Source: Paenibacillus piscarius (GTDB lineage: Bacteria; Bacillota; Bacilli; Paenibacillales; Paenibacillaceae). From it: a stretch of 64,000 bases of DNA. Shown in pieces: positions 51,125-60,079 of this stretch (position 1 is the stretch's first letter; the number at the start of each line of letters is the position of its first letter). Under the pieces are notes generated by a model that saw only the letters and a list, made by a program, of their open reading frames with translations, was not told the DNA's origin and did not search any database. The stretch is from contig NZ_JAIEUI010000002.1 in assembly GCF_022234545.1 (NCBI RefSeq), positions 222,227 through 286,226 on the forward strand, written 5' to 3'. The translations under genes and the position numbers were made by a program.

Positions 51125-53062
51125 ATGCAGAACTACGGATTCGCCAGAGTCGCGGCTGCTTCCCCGGAGCTCCGGGTGGCCGACTGCGTCTTCAATGCAG
51201 AACAAATTATTGAAGTGATTAAGACCGCATACGCCCAGGAGGTGGAGTACCTGGTACTCCCTGAGCTGTGCATAACCGGCTATAGCTGTGCGGACCTGTT
51301 CCTTCAGCCACGGCTACAGGACGCCGCCGTAGAAGCGCTGCTGCGGATCACGGCCGCAACGGTGGAGCACCAGATGATTGTAATTGCCGGACTGCCTCTC
51401 TCTATCAAAAGCCGGCTGTTCAACTGCGCAGCCGTCATCCAGCAGGGCCGGATTCTCGGAATTGTGGTCAAGACCTGCATTCCCGGTTACAGCGAATTCT
51501 ATGAGCCGCGCTGGTTCGCAGGCGCGGAGGAGCTGGAGACAGACGAGGTGCGGATCGGTGAAGCCAGCGTGCCGGTGGGCAATGATCTGATCTTCGCCTG
51601 CAAGGGGAACCGGAATCTCTCCTTCGGCGTCGAGATCTGCGAGGATCTCTGGGTGCCGGTACCGCCCAGCAGTCTGCTGGCCCAGGCCGGGGCGACGCTG
51701 CTGTTCAACCCGTCAGCCAGCAATGAGCTGGTCGGCAAGGCCGATTACCGCCGCCAGCTCGTAAGCAGCCAGTCCGCCTCCTGTGTGGCCGGTTATGTCT
51801 ATGCAAGCTGCAATACCGGCGAATCAACCACCGATGTCGTCTTCGGCGGGCACTCGCTGATCGCGGAGAACGGACAATTGCTGGCTGAATCGGAGCGCTT
51901 CACCCATGAGAGCCGGATGGTCACCGCTGATATTGACTTACCGCGCCTTCAGTATTCCCGCACTGTGATGGGCACGTTCCGGGCCGGCAAGGGCGGCCGC
52001 AATTACCGCGAGCTGCTCTACGCTTCGCCAGCCAGCGGCAGCAGCCGCCGCGCGCTGAAGCGTACAGTGGGCGTCAACCCGTTCGTGCCGGGCAATCCGC
52101 TGCAGCGGGACGAACGCTGCCAGGAGATCCTCTCGATCCAGACCTCCGGCCTGATGAAGCGTGTCCGCCACATCGGGACCAAGCAGGCGGTCATCGGCAT
52201 CTCCGGGGGGCTGGATTCCACGCTGGCGCTGCTGGTCGCCGTCCGCGCCATGGAACGCCTCGGGCGTCCGGCCAGCGATGTGCTGGCGGTCACGATGCCC
52301 GGCTTCGGCACGACAAGCCGAACCTACGACAATGCTGTCGGCTTGATTAAGGCGCTGGGTGCCTCGCTGATGGTCGTTGACATCAAGGCAGCCTGTCTCC
52401 AGCATTTTGCGGACATTGGCCACAACCCTGAGGTGCATGACCTGACGTACGAGAACGTACAAGCCCGCGAGCGCACCCAAATTCTGATGGACCTCGCCAA
52501 CAAGAACGGCGGCATCGTCATCGGCACCGGCGACCTGTCAGAGCTCGCCCTCGGATGGTGCACTTATAACGGCGACCATATGTCCATGTACAGTGTGAAT
52601 TCCGGCATTCCGAAGACGCTGATCCAGTATGTGGTCGCCTGGTATGCGGATCACGAAGCCGATGAGACAGTGGGCAAGCTGCTCTACAGCATCATCGAGA
52701 CCGGAATCAGCCCTGAGCTGCTGCCGCCTTCGGCGACGGGGGAGATTGTCCAGCTTACCGAGAACATTCTCGGACCTTACATTGTGCATGACTTCTTCCT
52801 GTATTACATGCTGCGCACAGGAGCCTCCCCCGGCAAAATGCTCTATCTCGCCGAGCACGCCTTCGGCGGTGCCTATCCCAGAGAGCAGCTGATCGCCTGG
52901 CTGAAGGTGTTCGTTACCCGCTTCTTCACCCAGCAGTTCAAGCGCTCCTGCCTGCCGGACGGGCCGAAGGTAGGTACGGTCAGCCTCTCGCCGCGCGGCG
53001 ACTGGCGGATGCCAAGCGATGCCTCGGCGGCGCTGTGGCTACAGGAAATTGAAGAATTGTAG
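51125..53062 (+). CDS. nadE: Glutamine-dependent NAD+ synthetase
   Basis: Last step of NAD synthesis: nicotinate adenine dinucleotide amidated with glutamine-derived ammonia. 645 residues. N-terminal nitrilase-type glutaminase (1-270) with the Glu47-Lys116-Cys172 triad (LPELCITGY, VKTCIPGY, VEICEDLW); C-terminal synthetase (about 320-645) with the PP-loop IGISGGLDSTLALL (about 355). RBS GACAGGTGACAGT before ATG. Hairpin terminator at 53080-53119. Confidence 0.95.
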   Translation: MQNYGFARVAAASPELRVADCVFNAEQIIEVIKTAYAQEVEYLVLPELCITGYSCADLFLQPRLQDAAVEALLRITAATVEHQMIVIAGLPLSIKSRLFNCAAVIQQGRILGIVVKTCIPGYSEFYEPRWFAGAEELETDEVRIGEASVPVGNDLIFACKGNRNLSFGVEICEDLWVPVPPSSLLAQAGATLLFNPSASNELVGKADYRRQLVSSQSASCVAGYVYASCNTGESTTDVVFGGHSLIAENGQLLAESERFTHESRMVTADIDLPRLQYSRTVMGTFRAGKGGRNYRELLYASPASGSSRRALKRTVGVNPFVPGNPLQRDERCQEILSIQTSGLMKRVRHIGTKQAVIGISGGLDSTLALLVAVRAMERLGRPASDVLAVTMPGFGTTSRTYDNAVGLIKALGASLMVVDIKAACLQHFADIGHNPEVHDLTYENVQARERTQILMDLANKNGGIVIGTGDLSELALGWCTYNGDHMSMYSVNSGIPKTLIQYVVAWYADHEADETVGKLLYSIIETGISPELLPPSATGEIVQLTENILGPYIVHDFFLYYMLRTGASPGKMLYLAEHAFGGAYPREQLIAWLKVFVTRFFTQQFKRSCLPDGPKVGTVSLSPRGDWRMPSDASAALWLQEIEEL

Positions 53063-53079
53063 TTTCTAATAACAGCAAA

Positions 53080-53119
53080 GAGGCGTCCCCCATCATCACA
53101 GGATGATCGGGGACGCCTC
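53080..53119. terminator. Bidirectional hairpin between nadE and greA-like gene
   Basis: GAGGCGTCCCC / GGGGACGCCTC, an 11-bp stem with CATCAT/ATGAT continuation; short T-rich tails on both sides. Confidence 0.8.
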
Positions 53120-53150
53120 TTCTTCAATCCTCTGCCTCACTCATATCCAA

Positions 53151-53579
53151 TCAATCATACACATTATCAAGGATCAGCACGTCATCGCTGCCGAACGGGG
53201 TCTGGATCGTCACCGTATCCCCGGGACAGGCCAGAATCAGCCCCCGTCCCATCGGAGACCAGAGCGAGATACAGAATTCATCCAGCTCCGCTTCCCCGGG
53301 AATCACAATCCGGTACGCATCCTTCAGCGTCTCCTGGCCGATGCGCAGCGACACCCGCGACCCGACCAGCACCATTGAGCACTGAAGCGGCACGTCATCA
53401 CCGGCCAGAATCTGCTCTACCGTCTCCTGGTACCTCCGAATCATCGCCTGTACCTCGGCCCGCTCTGCCGGCGACTCCCAGGTTCCCCTGTCCAGAATAG
53501 CGAATTTATGCTCATCAAGATAGACCAGTTGCTGTACAAGTTCCTCGCGCAGTGAAATCGTCTTGAGACTATGGCTCAT
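53151..53579 (-). CDS. GreA/GreB-family transcription factor with atypical N-terminus
   Basis: 142 residues from ATG 53579. The C-terminal FKBP-like domain (about residues 70-140; CSMVLVGSRVSLRI, ISLWSPMGRGLILACPGDTV) is clear. The N-terminal coiled coil of GreA normally carries a basic/acidic tip with a GDLSENAEY-type motif; this is absent and the domain is about 65 residues. It therefore resembles Rnk-like or other GreA paralogs that bind RNA polymerase without stimulating transcript cleavage. Convergent with nadE, single gene. Confidence 0.78.
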   Translation of the reverse strand: MSHSLKTISLREELVQQLVYLDEHKFAILDRGTWESPAERAEVQAMIRRYQETVEQILAGDDVPLQCSMVLVGSRVSLRIGQETLKDAYRIVIPGEAELDEFCISLWSPMGRGLILACPGDTVTIQTPFGSDDVLILDNVYD

Positions 53580-53752
53580 AGTAGATTTCACCTACCTTCT
53601 TCATCAGGTCATGCCCGAAAACACGCTTGTTCCTGCTCATAGCCCTCATTCCTCCCAAATAGTAAAATAGATCCCGCGTGGGGATCTACTCTCTATGATA
53701 GCATCTTTCCAGAGAAAGACAATCTCATGGACAAGGGAGAAATTACCGGAAT

Positions 53753-54685
53753 TCAGTGCTTCGCAGAATGGTTCGAAGCCCCGGATGAAGCAGCGGCTGC
53801 ACGGCTGTACATCTGCTGGTCCTGCAGCCGGATCAGCACCTTGCCGAACCGTCCGCCCTGACGGATAACCACCTTCCCATCCGGATAAGCGGTGTGCAGA
53901 TGATCTTGTACAATCTTGCGGACAGTATCACTATCATCCAAATGGTGTAAAGGCAGCATCTCCAGCACTTCAGCAAACGCTGCTTCCGGGCCGGCCTCTT
54001 TACTTTTGGCTTCCCGGGATATAATGGATTCGTAGCTATACCCCTTCAGATACAGCAATTGCAGCAGATAGGCCATATCTGACGATTCCGCATGTACCTC
54101 ACGGCCGGTCAGAAGCGGCAGTACTTCATTCATCAGACTATGCTCCTGCACCCCTGCCGACATGCTGATATAACAATACTGCCGGGCACAGCTAATCACC
54201 TTCTCCGCACTCTCCCAATCGAAGACCGCCGGACACATGGACACGAAGACCAGATCGAAGGCGTTCAGCCAGCCCCGGGCAGCAATATCGATGTCCTCGA
54301 ACGCTTCGCGCACCAGCTCAACCTGTCCGGGAGCTGCTCCGGCAGTGTTCTCCAGAAACAGCTCCGATAAGGGAACATTAGGCTCTACCGCTGTAACCTT
54401 AGCCCCTCTCTTGGCAAAAGGCACCGTGAAGCCGCCCGAGGCCGCTCCCACGTCCAGCACAGTAAGGCCGTTAAAGTCCACCCCCTGGCCTTCCATCCAG
54501 GTAATGATCCGCTCGCTTCGCTCCCGCCCGGCACTGCTGAATACCTCCTCATTGAACACCTTCGCCTTATGGTCGAAGCTTGTGTGCGGGTTCATGCCCA
54601 TCGCCTTGAACTTGTTGGCCATCGCCTTGGGGTCCTCCTGCCAGGCCTTCTCCCATACCGCTGCATCAAATAATCCATTATTCAT
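53753..54685 (-). CDS. SAM-dependent methyltransferase
   Basis: 310 residues. Motif I VLDVGAASGGFTVPFA (about residues 75-90), Asp/Glu in VTAVEPNVPLS (about 96), post-motif DLVFVSMCPAVFDW (about 145). The N-terminal 55 residues (MNNGLFDAAVWEKAWQEDPKAMANKFK) are a conserved preceding segment seen in class I methyltransferases adjacent to cobalamin or metal transport genes in Firmicutes; here no such gene is nearby. Substrate unknown. Basic/Ser-rich C-terminal tail. RBS AGAGGATGAATCAG. Confidence 0.8.
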   Translation of the reverse strand: MNNGLFDAAVWEKAWQEDPKAMANKFKAMGMNPHTSFDHKAKVFNEEVFSSAGRERSERIITWMEGQGVDFNGLTVLDVGAASGGFTVPFAKRGAKVTAVEPNVPLSELFLENTAGAAPGQVELVREAFEDIDIAARGWLNAFDLVFVSMCPAVFDWESAEKVISCARQYCYISMSAGVQEHSLMNEVLPLLTGREVHAESSDMAYLLQLLYLKGYSYESIISREAKSKEAGPEAAFAEVLEMLPLHHLDDSDTVRKIVQDHLHTAYPDGKVVIRQGGRFGKVLIRLQDQQMYSRAAAASSGASNHSAKH

Positions 54686-54859
54686 CTCTGATTCATCCTC
54701 TCTTTAATACAGACTTAACAGACTCTGAATATCCTCAATACGCCCGGCAAAAACGGCGTTACCGCCCATAGAGAGACGGTAGCCGTTTCGGCGGGAACCA
54801 CGCAGAATACAGCCCGGCACCCGTTCATACCGACATGACCACATTTCATCCGCCAGTTC

Positions 54860-55264
54860 TTACTGCTGCCATGCCCGCATCTTATCCGCCAGCTCAGACA
54901 TCATCTTGCTCCGCAGATAGTCCTCCATCTGCCCTTCGGCCTTGACCATCTCCTGCTGGATCAGGCACTCGCTGGGATGATCCAGAGTGCAGTCGAACAG
55001 CGAGGCCGTGCCTTCGATGGCATGGATGATATCCAGGAAGGAGATTTCTTCCCCTTTGCGCCGCAGGCGGTACCCGCCGTTCGCCCCGGAGGCGGACTCG
55101 ATAAGTCCTGCCTTAACCAGCTTAGTCAGGATCTTGGACAAGTAGGTAGGAGATACATTCTGGCGGTCGGCCAGCTGCTGGACCCCTATCGGCTTATCTG
55201 GTGTGTGCGCAACCAGGAACAGCATCGTGTGCAGCGCGTAGTTCGTCGCTTTCGAATACTTCAT
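54860..55264 (-). CDS. Rrf2-family transcriptional regulator
   Basis: 134 residues. Rrf2 winged helix: KYSKATNYALHTMLFLV, QQLADRQNVSPTYLSKILTKL (core NVSPTYLSKIL, about residues 35-45) and the GANGGYRLRRKGEEI wing. Only two cysteines in the ligand region (DCTLDHPSEC, about 92-101), whereas Fe-S-binding NsrR/IscR have three, so a sulfur or thiol sensor of the CymR/YwgB type is more likely than a cluster. A perfect 9-bp-arm palindrome lies just upstream. Single gene. Confidence 0.85.
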   Translation of the reverse strand: MKYSKATNYALHTMLFLVAHTPDKPIGVQQLADRQNVSPTYLSKILTKLVKAGLIESASGANGGYRLRRKGEEISFLDIIHAIEGTASLFDCTLDHPSECLIQQEMVKAEGQMEDYLRSKMMSELADKMRAWQQ

Positions 55265-55298
55265 GTCTTTGCCACCTTACGAATAAGCTTTACTTCGA

Positions 55299-55323
55299 AT
55301 TATAGACTTCATTTGTCTATAAT
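55299..55323. promoter_or_regulatory. Perfect palindrome upstream of the Rrf2 gene, probable operator
   Basis: ATTATAGAC-ttcattt-GTCTATAAT: 9-bp perfect arms, 7-base spacer, 25 bp in all, centred about 47 bases before the Rrf2 ATG. It contains a minus-strand TATAAT (55304-55299). Size and symmetry fit an Rrf2 dimer site and autorepression. Confidence 0.65.
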
Positions 55324-55328
55324 ATATT

Positions 55329-58013
55329 TTATCTCCCGGAAATGCAAGTGCAGTTAAAAGCAAATCTGTATTCCCCGGAGCCGAGTGTAATCTTAACGGC
55401 CTGTGCCAGCTGTTCGGCGGAATGAATCCCACGGACCTGCTCAAGCGGCTGTCCGGCCGCCATTGCGCTCTCCGATACTTCCGCCAGCAAAGCGTCAGGC
55501 AATAGCACCGTAGCTGTGGTATTCGGGGGAATAACAGCGGTCAGCTCCATGCGCCCGGAGCTAAGCACCCATTCGGAGCGGATCAGCCCGTACATCGATT
55601 CCAGTCCGGCGGCAGCCGAGGTCAGTCCGCCTCCCGGATGCGGCTGGATCACGAACTGCTTGTAGCCCGGCACCTCCTCTGTCTGCTCGATCCCCGCCAC
55701 ATGGCGGTACAGGAAATCACCAATTGCCCCGTAAGCATAATGATTGAACGAATTCATGGATGCACTCCAGAAGCTGCCGTCCTCCTTAATCCCGTCCCAA
55801 TGCTCCCAGATCGTAGTAGCCCCGCGGGTAATTGGATACAGCCAGGACGGATAGTCCGTCTGGAGCAGCAGCTTGTAGGCAGCATCATAACGGCCTGCCT
55901 CCGCCAGCACCAGATTTAAGTATGGCGTCCCGACGAAGCCTGTAGTCAGATGGTAATTACTCGCTTCCAGCAGTGCGATCAGCCTTGCAACAGTTCGATC
56001 CTTCACTTCCCCCTCCACCAGTCCGAACATTAACGCCAGCACACAAGCTGTCTGGGTAGCTGGGCCTTCCGGTCCCGCCGGTAGGATATACGTCAGGTTG
56101 AACGCATCCTTGATCCGGCTATGCAGCTGTGAGTATTCCTGCACGTCTTCTGTCCATCCCAGCACCTGCGCCGTCTTCGCCAGCAGCTGGACCGAATAGG
56201 CATAGAAAGCCGTTGCAATATAGCTCTTGTCTGTCGCACCAACGTGACTGTCCGGCTTGCTATCCAGTCCCAGCCAGTCGCCAAAGTGGTTGCCGGTATT
56301 CCACAGCAATCCCCCGCTTCCCTCGCGGCGGATATACTCCACCCAGCCCTTCATGCTGCTGTACTGCTGCTCCAGAATCCGCTTGTCGCCGTAGCATTGG
56401 TAGATTGTCCATGGACAGATAACCGCCGCATCGCCCCAGGCCGCTGAGGAATGGGCCTCCTCCCCCAGCACCTGCGGAATCACGTAAGGAACGCCGCCGT
56501 CCTCCCGCTGGTCAGCAGACAGATCCTTAAGCCATTTGCTGAACAAAGGTGCTACATTCATCAGATACGCTGCCGTACGGATGAACATCTGCGCGTCGCC
56601 GGTCCAGCCGAGCCGTTCATCCCGCTGCGGGCAGTCGGTTGGCACATCGACGAAATTCCCTTTTTGCCCCCAGAGGATGTTGTGCTGGAGCTGATTCAGC
56701 AGTGCATTGGAGCTGGTAAAGGTGCCGGTCGGCTCCATATCCGAATGTAACACCACACCTGTGAAATTCTGCAGATCCAGCGTGTCCGGGAAGCCAATCA
56801 GCTGGACATACCGGAAGCCCTGGAAGGTAAAACGCGGCTGGAAGCTCTCCCGCCCCCCGCCTCCGGCGATATACGTAACGGTCTGCCGGGCTGTCCGCAG
56901 GTTATCGGTATATACATTTCCCTGCTGATCCAGTACCTCGAAATGGCGCAGCTGATATTCCTGTCCGGCCGCGCCTGCCACGGTGAACCGCAGCCAGCCG
57001 ACCATATTCTGCCCCATATCCAGCACCGTCTCTCCGGCCGGGGTGCGGATGAGGGCGGCAGGGGCCAGTTCCTGGACCGCCCTGACCGGAACATTCTCCT
57101 GGGCAAGCAGAGTATCTTTGGTATACGGAAGAATCTCGGCCGCTGTCCACAGCGTGTCATCATAACCCGGCGTGCTGAAGCCGTGCTGCGCAAGCCGGGC
57201 ATCGTAGGTCTCGCCGTGATACAGCTCCGACATCAGCAGCGGGCCGGGCAGTACCTTCCACTGCGGGCCGGTCCCTATGATCTGCTCTGTGCCGTCCTCA
57301 TAGGTAAGATGAAGCTGCATCAGCAGCGCCGTCCGAATGCCATAGATATGCTTCTGATGCTCCCAGCCGAGATTCCCTTTGTACCAGCCGTTCCCGAGCC
57401 AAGCACCGGCCGCGTTGTCCCCCGCTCTCAGCAACGGAGTGACATCATACGTCTGGTATTGCAGGCGGTGGCTGTAGCTGGTCCACCCGGGTGTCAGATA
57501 AGCATCGCCGACCCGTTCACCATTCAGCTCCAGCTCATACAGCCCGAGACTGGTCACATAGATTCGGGCACGGGCAACCGGCCGGTCCACCCGGAAGCTC
57601 CCGCGCAGCAGCGGGCATTGCTCTGCATCTTCCGCAAGGCAGGCCAGAGGAGCCGTAATCCATTCCGCCTGCCACTCCTCCGGTGAGAGCAGCCCCATCT
57701 CCCACCAGGCCGCACCGGACCATTCCGTGGGACGGTCGTGCTGGTCCCATATTTTAACCCGGTAGTAGTAACGCCCCCTGGACTTCAACTCCAGCTCCTT
57801 CAGCTCCATATGCAGGGAGTCCCCGGACTCCACTCTGCCCGAATCCCACCATACATTCGTGAATTCCGCCCCGTCTGCCACCTGCAATTGGTACGCCTGC
57901 TGCATCACATCCCGCTCATCCGCCCGCACCTGCCAGCTGATTCTTGGACTCAGTGTATCCAGCCCCAGCGGATTCTCCTTGTATTCCACACGCAATTTGT
58001 GAACAGTGATCAT
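55329..58013 (-). CDS. Alpha-L-rhamnosidase (GH78)
   Basis: Releases terminal L-rhamnose from rhamnogalacturonan or flavonoid glycosides. 894 residues from ATG 58013, directly after GGTGGAG. N-terminal beta domains (LRVEYKENPLG, QVRADERDVMQQAYQLQVADG), then the (alpha/alpha)6 catalytic domain with the PTDCPQRDERLGWTGD motif (core DCPQRDERLGWTGD, about 475) carrying the general acid Asp/Glu, GNHFGDWLGLD (about 593) and ATTIWEHWDGI (about 728). No signal peptide, so intracellular. Convergent with nothing; last bases lie six from the Rrf2 palindrome. Confidence 0.9.
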   Translation of the reverse strand: MITVHKLRVEYKENPLGLDTLSPRISWQVRADERDVMQQAYQLQVADGAEFTNVWWDSGRVESGDSLHMELKELELKSRGRYYYRVKIWDQHDRPTEWSGAAWWEMGLLSPEEWQAEWITAPLACLAEDAEQCPLLRGSFRVDRPVARARIYVTSLGLYELELNGERVGDAYLTPGWTSYSHRLQYQTYDVTPLLRAGDNAAGAWLGNGWYKGNLGWEHQKHIYGIRTALLMQLHLTYEDGTEQIIGTGPQWKVLPGPLLMSELYHGETYDARLAQHGFSTPGYDDTLWTAAEILPYTKDTLLAQENVPVRAVQELAPAALIRTPAGETVLDMGQNMVGWLRFTVAGAAGQEYQLRHFEVLDQQGNVYTDNLRTARQTVTYIAGGGGRESFQPRFTFQGFRYVQLIGFPDTLDLQNFTGVVLHSDMEPTGTFTSSNALLNQLQHNILWGQKGNFVDVPTDCPQRDERLGWTGDAQMFIRTAAYLMNVAPLFSKWLKDLSADQREDGGVPYVIPQVLGEEAHSSAAWGDAAVICPWTIYQCYGDKRILEQQYSSMKGWVEYIRREGSGGLLWNTGNHFGDWLGLDSKPDSHVGATDKSYIATAFYAYSVQLLAKTAQVLGWTEDVQEYSQLHSRIKDAFNLTYILPAGPEGPATQTACVLALMFGLVEGEVKDRTVARLIALLEASNYHLTTGFVGTPYLNLVLAEAGRYDAAYKLLLQTDYPSWLYPITRGATTIWEHWDGIKEDGSFWSASMNSFNHYAYGAIGDFLYRHVAGIEQTEEVPGYKQFVIQPHPGGGLTSAAAGLESMYGLIRSEWVLSSGRMELTAVIPPNTTATVLLPDALLAEVSESAMAAGQPLEQVRGIHSAEQLAQAVKITLGSGEYRFAFNCTCISGR

Positions 58014-58151
58014 GGTCTCCACCCGCCCTATTCTAAGATTGGCCTTATACATAGGAAACGCATTCCATTCCAATTATAGAACCCCCGATTGCCCCTGTAA
58101 CCTGTATAATAGGAAAGAGTCACTATTCCAGCAACACAGAAAGGTAGTCCT

Positions 58152-59897
58152 ATGATTAAAGTTCAACACCTGAGCTTCTCCTTCCCGCACAAGGAGCTCT
58201 ACAATGACATTTCGTTTACACTCGAAGAAGCGCAGCATTGCGCGTTTATCGGAACCAGCGGCAGCGGAAAAAGCACCCTGATCGACATTCTCATGGACCG
58301 GGACAGATATCTGTTCGACGGCAGCGTTGAGGTGGAGCCTGGCTGCACCATGGGGTACGTTAGCCAGTTCGCCAAGCCGGACCTGTCTCCGGACACCACC
58401 GTGTTTGAATATATAGCCGGACCCTTCCTCCAGCTTCAGCATGAAATACAGCTCATCTGCACCGAGATGGAGACTTCGGCAGAGATTGAGCCGCTGCTGG
58501 AGAAGTATCAGCTAGCTCTTGACGCTTTGGAGGCATTGGGCGGGGATGATTACGAGAGTATCATTCACAAGCAGCTCAATCTGGCTGACCTGATGAAGCA
58601 CAGGGACCTTAAGGTCTCCGGCCTGAGCGGCGGGGAATTCAAGCTGGTGCAGGTCATGAAGGAGATGCTGACCCATCCCGACGTCCTGATTATGGATGAG
58701 CCGGATGTATTCCTGGACTTCGAGAACCTGAACGCGCTTAGGCAGCTGATTAATGCTCATAAGGGAATCCTGCTGGTTGTAACGCACAACCGTTATCTGC
58801 TTAACCATTGTTTCAACAAAATCATTCACCTCGAAAATAAGGAGCTTCAGGAATTCGACGGCCGCTATCTGGAGTACAACCTCTCCCTGCTTCAGACGAA
58901 GATCGAGCTGCAGGAGCTGGCCCTCGCCGAACAGGAAGAGATTGAGCGTAACGATGTAATCATCGATAATCTCCGGGCAATCGCAACCTATAATGCCGAA
59001 GCCTCCAGAGGACGGGCGCTGAAGGCGAGAGTGAAGTTCCAGGAAAGGCTGGAAGCCCGCCGGATCAAAGCACCATTCGTTGCGATTAAGCAGCCGCAGA
59101 TTCATTTCGGCTTGGAGCATGAGCCGCAGGACGCTGACGCTCCTGTTGTGACGGTCCAGGATTACCGGGCCGCCTTCGATGAGCTGCTGCTGGACAAGGT
59201 TAGCTTCGAGATGAAGGCTAATGATAAAATCGCCCTGATCGGTCCCAACGGTACCGGGAAGACCACCTTGCTGCGCGATATTGCACGGGGCCGGCACGAT
59301 GCTATAGCCTTCAGCCCGGATGCCACAGTTGCTTATCTGTCCCAGCTTCAAGGCGAGGTGCTGAACGATTCCAACACTCTGCTCGAAGAATTCATCGAGG
59401 CCGGGATGGCTACGTATGATGAGATCCGCTTGCACCTGGCCGGCTACGGCTTCGAAGGCGAGACCCTGAACCAGCGGATAGCAGCCCTGTCGGGCGGCGA
59501 AAAGAATCTGCTGCAGCTGGCCAAGGTATCTGCGCTCAAAGCCAATGTCCTGTTGCTCGATGAGCCGACCAGCCATCTGGACACCTACACACAAATTGCA
59601 CTGGACAAGGCGATCCGGGAGTACAAGGGTGCGGTGCTTATGATCTCCCATGACTTCTATTCCGTGGTCAACGGAATGGACTACGTGCTGATTATTGACG
59701 GGAAGACGGTCCGCAAGATGACGATCAAGAAGTTCAAGAAGATGATCTATGCCCGGCATTTCGACAAGGATTATCTGGAGCTGGAGCAGCAGAAGCAAGC
59801 GGCCGAAACCAGAGTAGAACTGGCGCTGAAGGAACACAATTTTGAGCTTGCCAAAAGTCTGGTAGTTGAGTTGGAAGAGCTGATTAAACGGATGTAA
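58152..59897 (+). CDS. ABC-F family ATPase
   Basis: 581 residues, two ATP-binding domains and no membrane segments. First domain Walker A GTSGSGKST (34-42), signature LSGGE, Walker B LIMDEPD (about 192-198); second domain GPNGTGKTT (about 369), signature LSGGEKN (about 455), Walker B LLLDEPTSHLD. The inter-domain linker (about 245-330) contains a charged helical arm as in ribosome-associated ABC-F proteins. Could be a housekeeping ABC-F or an antibiotic-resistance factor; the first domain is divergent (Asp-Val instead of Thr-Ser after DEP). RBS AAAGGTAGT. Confidence 0.85.
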   Translation: MIKVQHLSFSFPHKELYNDISFTLEEAQHCAFIGTSGSGKSTLIDILMDRDRYLFDGSVEVEPGCTMGYVSQFAKPDLSPDTTVFEYIAGPFLQLQHEIQLICTEMETSAEIEPLLEKYQLALDALEALGGDDYESIIHKQLNLADLMKHRDLKVSGLSGGEFKLVQVMKEMLTHPDVLIMDEPDVFLDFENLNALRQLINAHKGILLVVTHNRYLLNHCFNKIIHLENKELQEFDGRYLEYNLSLLQTKIELQELALAEQEEIERNDVIIDNLRAIATYNAEASRGRALKARVKFQERLEARRIKAPFVAIKQPQIHFGLEHEPQDADAPVVTVQDYRAAFDELLLDKVSFEMKANDKIALIGPNGTGKTTLLRDIARGRHDAIAFSPDATVAYLSQLQGEVLNDSNTLLEEFIEAGMATYDEIRLHLAGYGFEGETLNQRIAALSGGEKNLLQLAKVSALKANVLLLDEPTSHLDTYTQIALDKAIREYKGAVLMISHDFYSVVNGMDYVLIIDGKTVRKMTIKKFKKMIYARHFDKDYLELEQQKQAAETRVELALKEHNFELAKSLVVELEELIKRM

Positions 59898-59939
59898 GTA
59901 CGCGGGAACCGTGGTACATTAGAACACCTGACCCCAGTA

Positions 59940-59971
59940 ATTATATGCTGTTTTCCGTATATATTCGGCCC
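59940..59971. repeat. Dispersed hairpin repeat, copy 7 (degenerate)
   Basis: ATTATATGCTG-TTTTCC-GTATATATTCGGCCC: shares the TGTTTTCC core and TTCGGCCC tail with the 49.45 kb copy; outer arms are TATAT/ATATA. Confidence 0.6.
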
Positions 59972-59973
59972 AT

Positions 59974-60032
59974 AAAAAAGGCCGCCAATTCCGGCAGGGT
60001 GTTGTGAAAACTCCCCTGCCGAAATGGCGGTC
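59974..60032. terminator. Bidirectional terminator between abcF and alpha-mannosidase genes
   Basis: GCCGCCAATTCCGGCAGGG (59981-59999) pairs with CCCTGCCGAAATGGCGGTC (60014-60032); A run at 59974-59979 gives a T tract for the minus strand, TTTT follows on the plus strand. Confidence 0.85.
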
Positions 60033-60079
60033 TTTTAGATGTGTATTAACCTGCCTTGACGGCAGATGTAGCCTAAGAA

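Noticed and set aside
58512..59837. 441-codon open frame antisense to the ABC-F gene
   Set aside because: Explained by codon bias of the ABC-F gene; no domain or start signal.
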